Part shown: positions 11,155 through 23,399 of the stretch, in pieces
Layout: every line of letters begins with the position of its first letter
How positions within the stretch are numbered: position 1 is the stretch's first letter
Position numbers and translations under genes: made by a program
Notes under the pieces: model-generated
What the model was told of the DNA's origin: nothing
Databases searched by the model: none
Seen by the model: only the letters and a program-made list of their open reading frames with translations
DNA from: Cryptomeria japonica
Taxonomy: Eukaryota > Streptophyta > Pinopsida > Cupressales > Cupressaceae
Direction: 5' to 3'
Length of the DNA: 64,000 bases
NCBI RefSeq assembly: GCF_030272615.1
Contig: NC_081414.1
Location: forward strand, 907,685,009-907,749,008

Positions 11155-13204
11155 AAAGAACAAAATTGAAAATCAAAGCAAGAGTGCATGGCCCATCCAT
11201 CAAATCAACAATAGGAAAACTCTCAAAGTCTGTAATCAAACTAGTCACATGTCTAGTTAATCAATCCATTTATCAACATCAACATGTCTTATACAGGGAT
11301 ACGTACACTTGAAACCAGATAGATCAGTCTTACACGGGGTACTCAATCTTTGAAACCAGACATTCTTATCAATTATCAAACAAATCAAAACAATGACATA
11401 GATCAGTATGACTGCTAGATTTTGTTCTAGGTAGTCTTATCTTTATCAATTGATGGCATGACATGTTTCATCTCTCAAAAATCAAAATATGGAAAAAATG
11501 CAATAAATTTAGATAGTGAGTTCCTCCTCTATGAGATCGTTTTGCACACCTATCTACTCCATCCTATCACATCTATCGCTTCCATATATCTTAGCTTATC
11601 CATTCCATCTTTCACATCCATTGCTCTTAACCATTTAGCAAGAAATATGTAGCTTACCAACAGTTATCAATCTTTGACATACTTGTCGTAGTCACTGTCT
11701 TAGATTTTATCAAAATCAATTAATCTGCATTTGTATCCCACCATAGTTTGGATCTTGATCAATTCATACATCCATAATAATTTTGTTTCCACTGGGGGAA
11801 AAATCCTAATTACTTTTGCTAAGGTGATCTTTTTGAATCTTTGAAAATCCAAAAACATTCGAAAAACTTAGAAAAACCAAAAACACCTAGGATTTTGAAA
11901 CAGATAACGAGCAACAAAGCAATGAAAATCAAGGCATTTCATCAACAACTAAATTGTCAACTCGGGAAATGAAGAATCAACTAGCAAGCTATAAAGGATT
12001 ATCAAAGATCATTTATCAAGATGATTATATCAGTTTAATGACCATAAGAACATGTGAATGACATGTAAGATTCGGTGTTTATATGTTGATTTTATTGCTA
12101 ATCATGTACTTTATGCAACTCAAGGATGTCCATGACTAGAGAAGCTATGATGGGGCATGATTATTTTCTTTGATTGTTGTCTTTGGTTTATCTCTTACTA
12201 AAGTATGTACTTGTCTTAGGATATGATGGGCAAAAGATCAAGGAGAACGTTCCAAGTCATGCATGAAAGGGGATAATCCTTGTCTGTTTTGCAAGAAATA
12301 CTTAGGTCAACTTGAATCATTATATCAAGTTACTTGTATTAACTTGCTATATCAAAATCCATGTAAGGAATACTCAGGTCATCTTGAATCATTATGTCAA
12401 GTTGCTTGTATTTTCTTACAATATTTTAAAGCTCAATGATGAAATCAAAGCACTGTTACAAAGATAGCATATGAAGAATGGCAATATCATTTTTAGTTAG
12501 ATCATTTCATTAGCTCATTATTCATCTGCATTATAAGCATTCATCATCAGTTTCATTATAAGCATATCATTTCATTAACAGATAAACGGTCATAAATAAA
12601 GATTGAGTATACTTGGACAAACAAAAAAACAATTTGCATCTAATCATTGTAAGTGCATTCATTTTAGACTCATTTTAATCATCATCCATTTCATTTAGTT
12701 GTATATAAACCATTGCATTAATTTGCATTCAATTAAGTGCATTTCATTCATCATGTAGTGTATCATCATTATTATTTGCATTATCATTTCATTAATGATC
12801 ATTTAGTTGCATCTTTACCCTTAGATTCATAATCATTATAAGCATTACATATATAAACATTAAAGCATTAAAGAAATCATTGCATTTGCATCATTTACAT
12901 ATCATTTAAGTTAGTAATCATTTTCATTTGCATCCAAGGTCATCAAAATCAAAAATCAAAACAAAACATTTATCATTGCATCATATAGATCATAATCATA
13001 AGGCAAGGAAAGACAATCATCATCATATCATCTTCCATCTAATCAATGCATATAGATCATCATCAAATAGAGTAACATAATATAGATCATCATCATATAG
13101 AATCCATGTCTGCATATAAATCATCATAAAAATAATAAAAGTCCAAGTAGACAATGATATCAAATAAACAATACAAGTGCCTCCAAATCAAGTCACGATT
13201 GTCC
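11155..13204. other. A internal non-coding region
   Basis: AT-rich leader-like sequence with no gag-pol. It holds an imperfect direct repeat around TCAACTTGAATCATTAT (12306-12340 and 12372-12410). B has a similar repeat at 29440-29560. Near 12480-13110 is ATCATT-rich low-complexity DNA. The resemblance to B's post-integrase region suggests A is B-like with gag-pol deleted. Confidence 0.5.
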
Positions 13205-15260
13205 TATACCACTCCCACCTGACTCTGTTTGTCTTTGTGGTTGTGGGTGAGAAGATTCTCCAGATGCCTATCTCCCATGATCACCACTCCTCTGAGGAGA
13301 TCCCAAGACCCCACCACTGCTAGTATCCATCAACACAGTAGTATGATAACTACCTGCTCTCTAGCTCTCTTCAACTGCCTCCTCATATCGTCATCTCTAG
13401 TGGGAAGTCTCCTTCTTGTCCCAGACTAATGCTCTAACAATGTCAGCTGAGAGAGTACCTAATCCAACCCACTGAATGTGATCAAGAAGGCTTTGAGTAT
13501 CCTATTGTCTCCTAACAGCTCTATCCCTCTCAGCCATAAGAGTTTGCACCTGTGCTCGAAGATGATCAATCTGTGCTATAAGACTATCAATGGTCTCCTA
13601 CTCTGGAACATCATGCTCTAGTGCATCTTGCTCTAGCATATCATGCACTAGTGAATTCCGCTCTAACAAATCCTGTTGTGGTGCATGAACCCCAATCCCC
13701 TCCCCATCACCACCCTATCCAACTACTGGAATCTCCATCTGAGTAGCTCTCACTACCCATCGTCTAATAAGTGGAACATGATCCTTAGGATCCTCATCAT
13801 ATCCACCATGAGCTGCAATAACCCTAGGGTCTGGCTGAATCTGTCCAAAATCAATGCCCCTCCCACAACCCCCATCCAGTCCAGTCACCCTGCCTCCTCC
13901 TGTCAATGGAAACCCTCTTGGTGATCTCCTCACAATCCATCCAGCATCCCTCCCAATCCATCCAACATTCCTCCCACCCATAGGACGTGGTATCCCAATC
14001 CTGCCAGCCAATCCATCTCCATCTCCCCCAGTCTCTTGTGAAGCTTTGAGCTCTTGTCTCTGTATACATCTCCTCCACCTAGATCATCCGAATCATCATC
14101 CTGATCTCCTGAGCTGGAGGAGGATTTGTTGGATCAGTAATACGAGGAAATGGATGAGCTAATATGTACTAAGCATAATCTTGAGTAACCCCAGGATCAA
14201 GAATGTGTAATCTCATATCATAAGCCACTCTTGAAGTAGCAAGAAACTTTGTGCGAGTAATCTCAAATGACAAAGAAGGTCCCCAATCTCATCTATCTCT
14301 GTACCACTGAGCATATATCATCACACCAGTAGGCATAGGTTGGATGATACCAAACTGTCTAAGAATGCAACTAATCAACTATCGCTCAACAATCTAAGGA
14401 GTCCGACCAATGAGATATCTACTCTGCATGATAAATGGTAATGTTCGTGCATCATCCATCCATGGCTCACAATCAACATATGGTCTCCAAGTAATGATAT
14501 CCAATAAATCAAGCACCCAACGCCAATACTCCATCTTACCCAGCTTATGCTGAGTAAGGATACCTGCATAAAAATACACATATGGCTTCCTCTCTCCACG
14601 AACTCTGTGATGGATAGGCTGAGTCACAACAATGTGCTCCTAGCACCAGATCTGCAATAAAGTGCATCCTATAGATAAACTAACATTCTCATCATACACC
14701 ACCTGATCAAGATCATGATATAAATGTGCCAGCATACAAATACCCCAAGCATATCAAGTACGATGCTACATCATACTTAGGAGAATCTCACCCCATCCAA
14801 CAGCAAAACTGCATGATCACCTATTAGGACAAATAAATCCTCCAATCAAACCAGCATGAATCATAGGGAGAGTCTTGTAATACATCACCATATCCTCCCA
14901 TAAGATCTCTCCTCTAGAGATGCTATCATCAACAAACATGGTTCTGCAAGCCTCTATCCCAACACGATCTTGAAAATCATACTGCACTAACTCGTCAATC
15001 ACTGCAATGTGCAGAAATCTATACACATCCTCGAGCATCACACTAATCTCACTTGTGGGAAAGTGGAAAGTGTTATGCTCACTGTGCCATCTCTTGAATA
15101 ATGTCATCAAAAATCCTCTATTATGCATAATCTTAGGCATATACAACAGACGGCATAAACCACAAGCATCTATATGTCTAACCTCAGCTTGCGTCAGCTC
15201 TGGCACTAAATGGCGTACTACCGGTAATTTCTCCCAACACTGGAGAACATCAAGTTTCTC
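13205..15260 (-). pseudogene. Antisense plant mobile domain (PMD) protein with coiled-coil C-terminus, element A
   Basis: Read on the minus strand, this begins near 15260 (VLQCWEKLPVVRHLVPELTQ). The PMD core follows: GLCRLLYMPKIMHNRGFLMT, then LFKRWHSEHNTFHFP and VMLEDVYRFLHIAVIDEL. In the family the pattern ERW-x-THTFHLP-x-GE-x-T-x-x-D is usual. A second block at 14394-14627 (same frame) has QPIHHRVRGERKPYVYFYAG and ITWRPY. One frameshift between 14394 and 14011 leads to a Gly/Arg-rich linker. The end is a predicted coiled coil at 13230-13620 (SLIAQIDHLRAQVQTLMAER, then DDDMRRQLKRAREQVV). PMD proteins (MAIN/MAIL type) occur as plant host genes and inside transposons. Stops show this copy is dead. 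Its role here is unknown. Confidence 0.72.
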
Positions 15261-15754
15261 CTATTTATCAAGAGAATTCAATCAATCATCAACTATCTAT
15301 CTATCACATCAAAGTGATCATTAATCTATCAAATCTATCAAATCAAACTGAAGCAATCATCAACTATCAAATCTATCAAATCAAACTGAAGCAACCTACA
15401 CTATCTATCTATCAAATCAAACTGAAGCAGCCTACGCTATTAAATCTATCAAATCAAATTGAATAAAATTAAGCTATCAAATCATTTTTAAAACCTATCA
15501 ATCATGGTTTTTTATCAATCACTGAGCTCAATCAAAACTCTGCTAAGCTCTTGCATCAAAAACTAAATCGGTTTCTTAGAGCTACTCAATCAAATCAATC
15601 AAATCAATCAAATCAAACAACTCAATCAAATCAATCAACCAATAAATCAAGCAAGCAATTCATCAAGTCCCTATTCATCATACATGTGCATCAAACACAT
15701 TAAATCTAATCATCAAAGTGATTTTTAGCTTTTGCACTTATCAAAAACATCAAT
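15261..15754. repeat. Low-complexity ATCAAATC-rich tract
   Basis: Degenerate repeats of ATCTATCAAATCAAACTGAAGC (shortened: period about 22-45 bases), denser at 15310-15480, then CAATCAAAT repeats to 15660. It lies just upstream, in minus sense, of the A PMD gene and would be part of its leader. No ORF. Confidence 0.6.
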
Positions 15755-16100
15755 TTGAGCAAAAGCGCAAAACTATAGCATTTGCGCTATCCTATTGAGC
15801 AAAAGTGCTAAACTACAACATTTGCGCTATCCTATTGAGAAAAAGCACTAAACAAAAGCATATGCGCTATCTTTTTTAGCATATGCGCTAACCCTAAGAA
15901 CATATCGCAAAACTAAGCAAAAGCGCTAACTTTAGCTGCAAAAGCACAAACAAACAAAGCAGAAGCACTATCCTATGCATATGCGCTATCATACTTAACA
16001 TATGCGCTAACAAAATGATCATAAGCACTAATCTATGCATATGCACTAAACCTAATTGCATATGCGCTAAATAAAAATAAAAAATGCGCTAACCTAATAC
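15755..16100. repeat. 18/21-nt phased GCGCTA-box array, element A
   Basis: About 17 copies of a degenerate box GCGCTA (also GCACTA or GTGCTA), usually preceded by ATAT or AAAA, recur at 21 or 18 nt. Examples run from 15867 through 16060. The orientation is ATATGCGCTA on the plus strand, hence TAGCGCAT in the sense of the antisense PMD gene. A similar array is in B at 32480-32905, and the reverse orientation is in B's gag leader. Confidence 0.75.
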
Positions 16101-16588
16101 CGAAAATCACAATAAAAATTCAAAAAATGTGCCTAAAAACATGAAAAGTTGCACGACAAGTTGAAAACAAAGCTCGGGATAAGATACATACCAGATACCC
16201 ATACTCGGGAGGTCACTGATATTGTCAAACATGCTCAAAACGATGGTTCTCCACATGAATCACCATTTTTCCACCTCACTAAGAATATTTTCTTCACAAA
16301 GCTGACAAGGATAACAATGAAGTTAAAATTAGCGTTGGTTAATTTTATATTTACTATTTGAAAAGTAATTAATGCTACTCAATGGGACAATTTAATTTGT
16401 TTTTTACAAATTAATTTAATTGATGGGACTTTTTTATCAATTATCATGAGATCAATCGTTTAAACCAAAGTTTTCAACAATTTCACGATCAATCTCCTGA
16501 GGGGGCACACAATTAGGATTTTCATCTTCATCGGGTGCATTATCGAGACTTGATTTAATCTTTGAAACAATGTTGTCTCGACATCATT

Positions 16589-16604
16589 TCAAAGAGGGCC
16601 AAAA
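16589..16604 (+). promoter_or_regulatory. A polypurine tract
   Basis: TCAAAGAGGGCCAAAA immediately precedes the 3' LTR start TGTATAC. It would prime plus-strand DNA synthesis. It closely matches B's tract CAAAGAGGGGCAAAA at 33374-33388. Confidence 0.8.
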
Positions 16605-16772
16605 TGTATACACATAAAAATGGCTATGAGCGATTAAATAAATATTTTATATTTATTTAATAATTATTCTTCTATTAAATAATTAATTTGAAAAGATTAA
16701 TTTATTTAATTCATTTTCATGTCTTTCTATTATTTAATATTTTATTAATTAATTCATCTATCATATTCTTCT
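16605..16772 (+). repeat. A 3' LTR, first segment
   Basis: The first 168 bp of A's 3' LTR match 10036-10200. It is interrupted at ATATTCTTCT by element B. The target copy in the 5' LTR reads ATATTCCTCTAATTAA (10192-10207), which locates the insertion site precisely. Confidence 0.9.
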
Positions 16773-18190
16773 TATAGACATATAAAAATGACTATATTTG
16801 TAAATGAATATTTAATGTTCATTTTATTCTCATTCCTCTATTTAATTAAGTAAATTATTCAATTTATTTAGTTAAATTCACTTAAGCCCTTTATGTCATT
16901 TAATTGAATAAATCATTTTATTTAATTAAAATCCTTGTCTCTACTTTTAATTAAATTCACATTTAATTATATAGTTTACCCCAATTAAATAAATCTAATT
17001 TATTTAAATCCTCAACTTGCAACCAAATTGAAATAAAGAAATTTATTTTAATTAATTCTATTTTCCCTCACCCACTTGCATTTTCCTACATCTTCCACTT
17101 GCCTCCTAACCCTATTCTTAATTTATTCTAGAATCCATCTAATCCTAATCAATTAACCTAAACCCATCCATTATCCCCTTTCCCTAAATTTGAGGAGGTC
17201 ACTTCTCAAATTTGGAGTAAAGTCTTCAAAAGGCATTAAAACTTGTTGAATGCCCCCAAATTTGGAAGGACTCTTACAAATTTGTGCCCAAAGTCTTCAA
17301 ACCATTAATGGTTAACTAACCCTTAGTGGCATGGTTTGAGACTTTTTGCCTAACTTAACCTCCATCTAACCCAAGGGTCTTGTCAAGCATTTATTTCTTT
17401 GACCATGGTTATTCCTTTAACCTTTGCACAAGAGTTTACCCCTTGGGTAAAAGCTTTATCCAATGGATAACCCTAACCTAACCTTAACCCTTACCTCCTA
17501 AGGTAACCATGAGGTCTTCTCAAAAATTTAATTCTTCTTACATCTCCTCTCAACCAACCTTATGTTGATAATTGTCACCATTTCATTAGTGAAAATTGAA
17601 AACATGGATTTACAATTTTTAAACTTGACCCTTAATTAACTCTTTCAATCTTGACCATCCATTGCCCTATTTTCACTATAAATAGAGCTCTCATTCCTCC
17701 ATTTTAAGGATCCATGCAAGCTTTAGTATCTCATTTATGCTCAAATTTATCAACACATCTAGCTTCTCTTTGTTATAGGAACAAATCTAATAAGCATTTT
17801 AGATTATTTCTTTTATCATTAGCTTAATTCATAAACTAGTATATCATGTTAGGATAGTATTGCTACTAATCTTGTCATCTTATAATCTAGTTTATTGCAT
17901 TTGTAGAATCATGCATAGATAGGATGCATTTTCATAACTAAATCAATCATAAAGCATCCCTCGTTCTTGCATTTGTCATCCCTAAGCCACTTTCCTCAGT
18001 GATCTGAGAGCAAAGGCATTGGCTTGAGGGACCTTGTGAGATAGAGAACCATGGAACCATCCTTGGGAAGTTGAGTCATTCTTCATGACTCCATAACTTG
18101 CACCAAGAAATATTGTGGATGTGTGGACAAGCCTCTTGGAGCTTCATTTTTCACATTTTAAGCTTTATAGCCCCGCTTTTCCCGCATACA
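16773..18190 (+). repeat. B 5' LTR
   Basis: It runs from TATAGACATATAAAAATG (first TG decayed) to CCCGCATACA. The TATA box is TATAAATAG at 17677-17685. It matches 33389-34805 with only a few percent visible difference. The same LTR family, more diverged, makes up solo LTR S (44965-46279). Confidence 0.9.
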
Positions 18191-18194
18191 TTTC

Positions 18195-18212
18195 TGGCGC
18201 CCACCGTGGGGC
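18195..18212 (+). promoter_or_regulatory. B primer-binding site
   Basis: TGGCGCCCACCGTGGGGC lies four bases after the LTR. This form is common in Tat-type plant gypsy elements. Element H has TGGCACCCACTGTGGGA at the same position. I cannot name the priming tRNA with certainty. Confidence 0.8.
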
Positions 18213-18300
18213 ACCACCCCATTAATCAAATCAGTTTTCAAAAGTAAATACTTTTGCAGGTACATGAGAAACATGAATTCGCACGTAGGGAACATCCCTT

Positions 18301-18540
18301 AGCACATTTGGAGGATATTTTAGCACATCCAGCATAGTGTTTATTGTGTGGGGTCTATTCTCTAGCGCGTGAAGTCTTTACTTTAGTGCATCGTCCCCAT
18401 GAATACTTTCCTGTAGGTCTCGGCGTGGGAGAAAAACAGAGTAGTGCATCTAAAACATAGTTCAGCGCATCAAACATTTTTGATAGCGCATCCGGATTAC
18501 CTTGTAGCGCATACAGTTTGTTTTGTAGCACATCATAGAC
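18301..18540 (+). repeat. B leader array 1, 21-nt phased AGCGCAT boxes
   Basis: Boxes AGCGCAT, AGCACAT or AGTGCAT start at 18301, 18322, 18364, 18385, 18443, 18464, 18485, 18506 and 18527. Most spacings are exactly 21 or 42. Sequence between boxes is not conserved. A short ORF crosses the array, repeating Ala-His every seven residues, but the second array has stops in that frame, so coding is unlikely. Confidence 0.85.
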
Positions 18541-20051
18541 TGAAGCAAAAATCAAAAACTGTAAACGAATGTGAAAAATTTAGACTTATTGAAGTCCACC
18601 GATTTTCTAACAAATTTCACTTGTTATTTTGCAGGGTTCTAACAAATTTCTTGCAGATAGGAGCTCTATTTAGGAACATTAAGATAGTTTAAAGTTTTAC
18701 TAACTTAGTTAAGTTAGTTAAAATTTGAACTTCTTTTAATTCTTCTTAAAACTAAACTCACTTTTATTTTGGGCTTTAAAAAGAACCACAAAACAAATTT
18801 TTCCTTGCTTTTCTAGGAGAGAAATTTTTTACATTGGGTTGTAAAAGAAACAAATCAATTTTGGTTTTTAAAGTTTTGCAAACAAATGGATTAAAAAGAA
18901 CTTCACCATCCTTTGGTGTATAAAAGGATCCATCTTAGATTTTAGCAAAGTAAAGAATCACAAAGTCCCGAAAGTCTTTTGTTTTGCAACTAAAGAGGGA
19001 AGATCTCCCCCTTTCACTCGATTTGTTTTGTTGATGAAACATCATGTTCATTTTGTTGACCAATTTATTCTTTTCAGATTAGAAAATCATTGCCTTGAAA
19101 AGTTAAAAGGAACACCATGTTTTCATGGAGCAACATCTCCATCTAGGATTAACAAATCATTGCTTTGAAGTGCTAAAAAAAGAACTTGTGTGCCTTATCT
19201 CGAAAGTGGAAGGTATATGTTCTCCCCTTAATTGGGTGATCAAAAAGCTAAACCACTCTTAAAGCTTTCTTTATTTCAAGCAATAAATCCTTTAACAAGC
19301 CTGCCTTCCCGAGGGGTTGAAAAACTCTTAAAGCCATTTTTAGCTGGTGTGAAGGGAATGACCTAAGTGGGAAACAACTTTGAAGCCAAGTGTTCCAACC
19401 AACTATAATCAAAATTGGAAAGTGATGAAAGTCCTTTTCAATGATTACACACAGTGATTAACCTTCCCCCAGTATCCTTGAGATACGTAAAGCCTTTGTT
19501 CTAAAGGTTGGGAAGCCTCCTGAGGGAGTTTATCACTGATGGCCGAATAGGAAGCTTGATTACAAACCTTAGCATAGAAACTTTGAGCCGAGTCAGTAAC
19601 CAGACATTTGCAATATCATAGTGCAAGGGTGGGGAAGAATCCGTCCCCAAGATCGCTCACCATATATCTCCCAAAATAACTACTCAATTGTGAAGCAATT
19701 CACTTTGGGTTAATTTCTAGCAAAAGGCAAAAAAATGGGCACCCCCTAGGGGGTGACACAGCTGTTTGAGCTGACGGAGTATCGAGACTAGTGGGCTATG
19801 ATATTTCTTATGACCCTTGAATAAAGAGTCTAATTGAGGTGCATGTTGTATCTAAACCTGTTGAAACATTGGGGATTTGAACACATCCTCGCAGAACATA
19901 CACTTATTTTTTAGATTAAGAAAAATGGTTGTCTCTTTGGTGTCGTGCTTTCATTCATTATTTCAGAAAATCATCTATCAGTACTAAAAACTCAAGGCAA
20001 AATTCCAAAATTGCAGAAAAACAACCAAGTCAAAATATTTCAGGGCAGTTA
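18541..20051 (+). other. B leader RNA region with block conserved in element H
   Basis: Non-coding. The stretch 19262-19700 contains AAGCCTGCCTTCCCGAGG, AACTCTTAAAGCC, GACCTAAGTGGGAA and CCAAGTGTTCCAACCAACTA. The same order and near-identical words occur in H's leader at 60568-60690. Such conservation without an ORF suggests a structured RNA element, for example for packaging or translation. That role is inference. Confidence 0.6.
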
Positions 20052-20400
20052 AGCACGTAAGGGCAACTTCTTAGAGCATATGAACCATCTTTTAGCGCAT
20101 TAAACCTTCTCTTTAGCACGTCAAGTCTTAACAATAGTGCTTCACCTTGATCTAAAAACAAGTAATAATAGTTAGTGTGTCTTGAAAGCAGTTTAGTGCA
20201 TTAAAGCATCAACTTAGTGTGTAGAAGTCGAAATTTAGTGCATAGGAGGCCCATATTAGCACATGGCCTCTTAAACCAAAGCTGAGCAAAATTAACTAGT
20301 TAGCGCGTATCATGGGGTGGCGTAGCACGTGGAGTCTTTTCTCTAGCACATAGAGAATTTTTCATAGCGCATTGCATCTCTGTTTCAGCGCATAATCAAA
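20052..20400 (+). repeat. B leader array 2, 21-nt phased AGCGCAT boxes
   Basis: Boxes start at 20052, 20073, 20094, 20115, 20136, 20174, 20195, 20216, 20237, 20258, 20302, 20324, 20345, 20366 and 20387. Spacing is 21 in eleven of fourteen steps, with one step of 22. The core AGYRCRT is kept while the rest varies. It repeats the motif of array 1 about 1.5 kb downstream and lies before gag. Confidence 0.88.
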
Positions 20401-21245
20401 ACCAGAAAAACAGGGGGCAAAACAGAGGTCAATTTGGAAAATTTTGAGAACAATTTTGGAAACTTTCCTTCATCAGCCTGAACTTCATTAATTGGAAAAC
20501 CAAAAACAAAGTATCAAAAGCTATTTCTAAAAGCAAGTTTTCATCAAGCAAAGTTGCCTAAAATCTGAAACTAGTCACAAGATAAACATATGTATCCTAT
20601 CAAAATCAGGAAACATCATCACAAGTAGCAAACAGGTCCTTTAAATCAAATGAATTTTTATCCCAAAACACACTTGTTTAAAACTCTAAGTTGTCAAATT
20701 GAGTTTCCATATTGGGAAAGCTCGTATTTCATATCATTTGACACACTTTGTCATGAGGGGGCATCTAAACCTTCACTTTGATAAAGTAAAACTTAAGTTT
20801 CCAAAACAAGCTAAACTAAATCCAAAACAAATCAAAGGAAACCATTGATCACTTGTGCATGACTAATCCTCATATTCTGAGAAGAAAGAATATTTATCAT
20901 AACACTAAGTTGAAGAAACAACAACCAAGTCCTTCGAAACTTACCAAAAGAAATAATTTTTTATACATCAATCGTCAACTCTTCAAATCTCACCGCACAT
21001 TCCTTCGTCATATATGATTGTATCTTCAAAAAAAAAAAAGCGAATTTGACAAAGAACCCTTGAAGAGTAGGGCATTCTGTCAAAAATCAGCATTCAGTCA
21101 ACACATAAATCAAGGAGGGAAGATCAATCCGGCCTTCTTTCTCGAAGAGTGCATCACTTATAACATACCCCAATTTGAACCACCAACCCCTGAACAAAAC
21201 ATTGAAGAAGAATTCATTCCCTTTGTCACAGAGAGCTTCTACTAG
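20401..21245 (+). other. B leader, gag-proximal part
   Basis: AT-rich leader between array 2 and gag. It contains an A-run near 21031-21042 and a short open stretch (21018-21245) that could be the decayed N-terminal part of gag. I see no firm start codon. Confidence 0.4.
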
Positions 21246-23310
21246 ATGTCTGTCGTTACTTGCTCTCAATGAAACAAACAAAGCGAAATGCAATCAAAAA
21301 CCAGCATGAATCAGAGATTATCAAATCCTTTCGAGCGTCCAAATCTAGAGAACATCAAAATTTCTGAAGAACTTCTTCAAGAATGTCAAGAGAGCACTTC
21401 ATTTCAAAAAATTGTGGAATGACTATGGAGAATGACAAGGAAAAATATCTGCTCATGCTCACAAGCAAAGGGGTTAAAATTCCTAAAGAATTTGACACAG
21501 ACATTTTTAAAACAAGATCTCAACATTACAAATATCAAGAATGACAATGAGAGGAAGAGGCATGTGACCCTGAGCAGGATATTCCTGAACAAAATCAACA
21601 AGAACAAAATAAACCTGAGCAAAACATATTGTTCCATACCCCATTTCAGCCTAGAATTAATGCAAGAGAAGAATTCTTCCCTTGGCAAAATAATGCACCT
21701 TTGATTTCTCTTACTCAACAAATGCAAATGTTGCAAAGACAAATACAAGACATGCAACAAGGTACAATAGTAAGGTACTCCTTAACTGAAATTTGTCCTT
21801 ATCCGTTTGACAGAAGATTGAACATGGTACCTTTTCCTCCAAACTCAAATGTTCCCAAGTTTGACAAATATGATGGGAAAAGTGATCCCCATGATCATGT
21901 TCGATAATTTTGCACAATGAGTCTTGAATTCGCTCATGATACTACCTATTTGATGAGGTTATTCCCAAGGAGCTTGGGAGGACAAACAATGGAATGGTTA
22001 TCCAAAATCACACCTCCCGTCAGATCATTCGATGAACTAGTCAACAAATTCATAACTCAATATTCCTATAACATTCAACATTCTATCACCATGTTAGACA
22101 TCTGTAATACCAAATAGAAAAACAATGAAACATTCATGGTCTTCCTTCAATAATGACGGCGTATGGTTTTGAGATATCCTCGTGATGTACCCGAAAAGGA
22201 AAAGATGAAAATTTTCATCAACAACTTGAATAATGAGATGAGTTACAGACTCAAACTCCAATGCATACCATATTTTGCTAAATTGATTGAGAATGGCATC
22301 CAAGTAGAGGAGGCATGTGTCAATAAAGGAACATTGAAATTCTTCAAAGAAGGAACAAGTTCATCCAATTACAACAACCAAAACAACAACAACAACAACT
22401 TGGACAAATCAAGATTTTGGACTAGAAACAAAAACAATGGAAATGAAGGAGGAACTGAATCAAATGATCCAAAATCAAAGCAACCCATGCTCGCATTATC
22501 AAGTAACCCTCAAGCTACAAATAATTCCAAAGGTGCTAACCCAGGCACTAACGCTTATGCACCAAATACTAATCAAGATCAACTCAACACAAACAACACC
22601 AACAATACCCAAAACAATAACACCAATAGAGGACCTAATCCAAACTCACGGGGTAACACAAACAACTTTCTGAAATGCATTTATACACCACTAGGGCAAT
22701 CACTGGAGTCACCATTCAGAGAACTCCTGGCAAACAAAATTATCTCTTTACCCCGCAATCAGCAACTTTGAACCACAAATCAAACCACCCTGGTGGAATG
22801 ACTCACACTTTTGTGATTTTCATTGCAACAAAGGTCATCAAACAAATGATTGCATGAGGCTGAAAAACATTGTTCAAGACATGATCGATAGAGGTGATTG
22901 GATGGTCGATAGTCTCAAAACAAATGGTGACCACGGAGCTTTCAAAAATCCTCTTCCAAACTATAACAAGAATGGAGCTTCAACCTCAAACGATACATGT
23001 GGAGCTCGTATCAATCACATATACAATAACACCATCAATCACATATCAACTGAAGACAATAAATTCAGTGTTATCACAATCAAAGATAGACGTGAACATG
23101 AATCTATCAATGTAACAACCAGAGCTCAAAAATATGTCTTGAAGGGACATATCTCAACAACAAACACCGTACCCAAAATTGAATATGATCTAGTCAGTCA
23201 ACTATGGAAAACTCATGCTCAAATATCTATACTTGAGTTGCTGAAACTTTCGCCAAAACATAAAGACAAATTGGAACAAGCCTATTGGAAACAAATGTAC
23301 CGCAAGATCT
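21246..23310 (+). pseudogene. B gag
   Basis: This is the capsid protein of a Tat-type element. A Gln/Pro/Glu-rich N-terminus leads to the retrotransposon-gag domain: VPFPPNSNVPKFDKYDGKSD, then TYLMRLFPRSLGGQTMEWLS and FDELVNKFITQYSYN (21820-22080). The basic stretch MKIFINNLNNEMSY follows, then an Asn-rich low-complexity tail (22360-22660). A knuckle-like zinc motif, CDFHCNKGHQTNDC with Cys-x2-His-x4-His-x4-Cys spacing, lies at 22815-22856. After it come MRLKNIVQDMIDRGDW and a linker. Stops at about 21905, 22117 and 22153 and frame changes near 22680-22790 break it. Confidence 0.85.
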
Positions 23311-23399
23311 AGATGCTGACAAATTCCAAACCATGGTGGCTCATATGATAGGACCTCATAACCTTACTTTTTCTGAGCATGATAATATCTTGTTGAGCC

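Noticed and set aside
13676-14162. Plus-strand Pro-rich ORFs in A
   Set aside because: Shadow of the Gly/Arg-rich linker of the antisense PMD gene.
17466-17500. Telomere-like CCCTAACC words in B's LTR
   Set aside because: Irregular (CCCTAACCTAACC and CCTTAACCC), not the plant CCCTAAA unit. Probably chance in a C/A-rich stretch.
18444-18692. ORF over leader array 1 with Ala-His every seven residues
   Set aside because: The same frame in array 2 has stops. The pattern follows from the 21-nt phase itself.
18301-20400. Possible CRISPR-like array in the B leader
   Set aside because: Only a 7-base core is kept, 'spacers' are about 14 nt, the host is a plant, and there is no cas gene.
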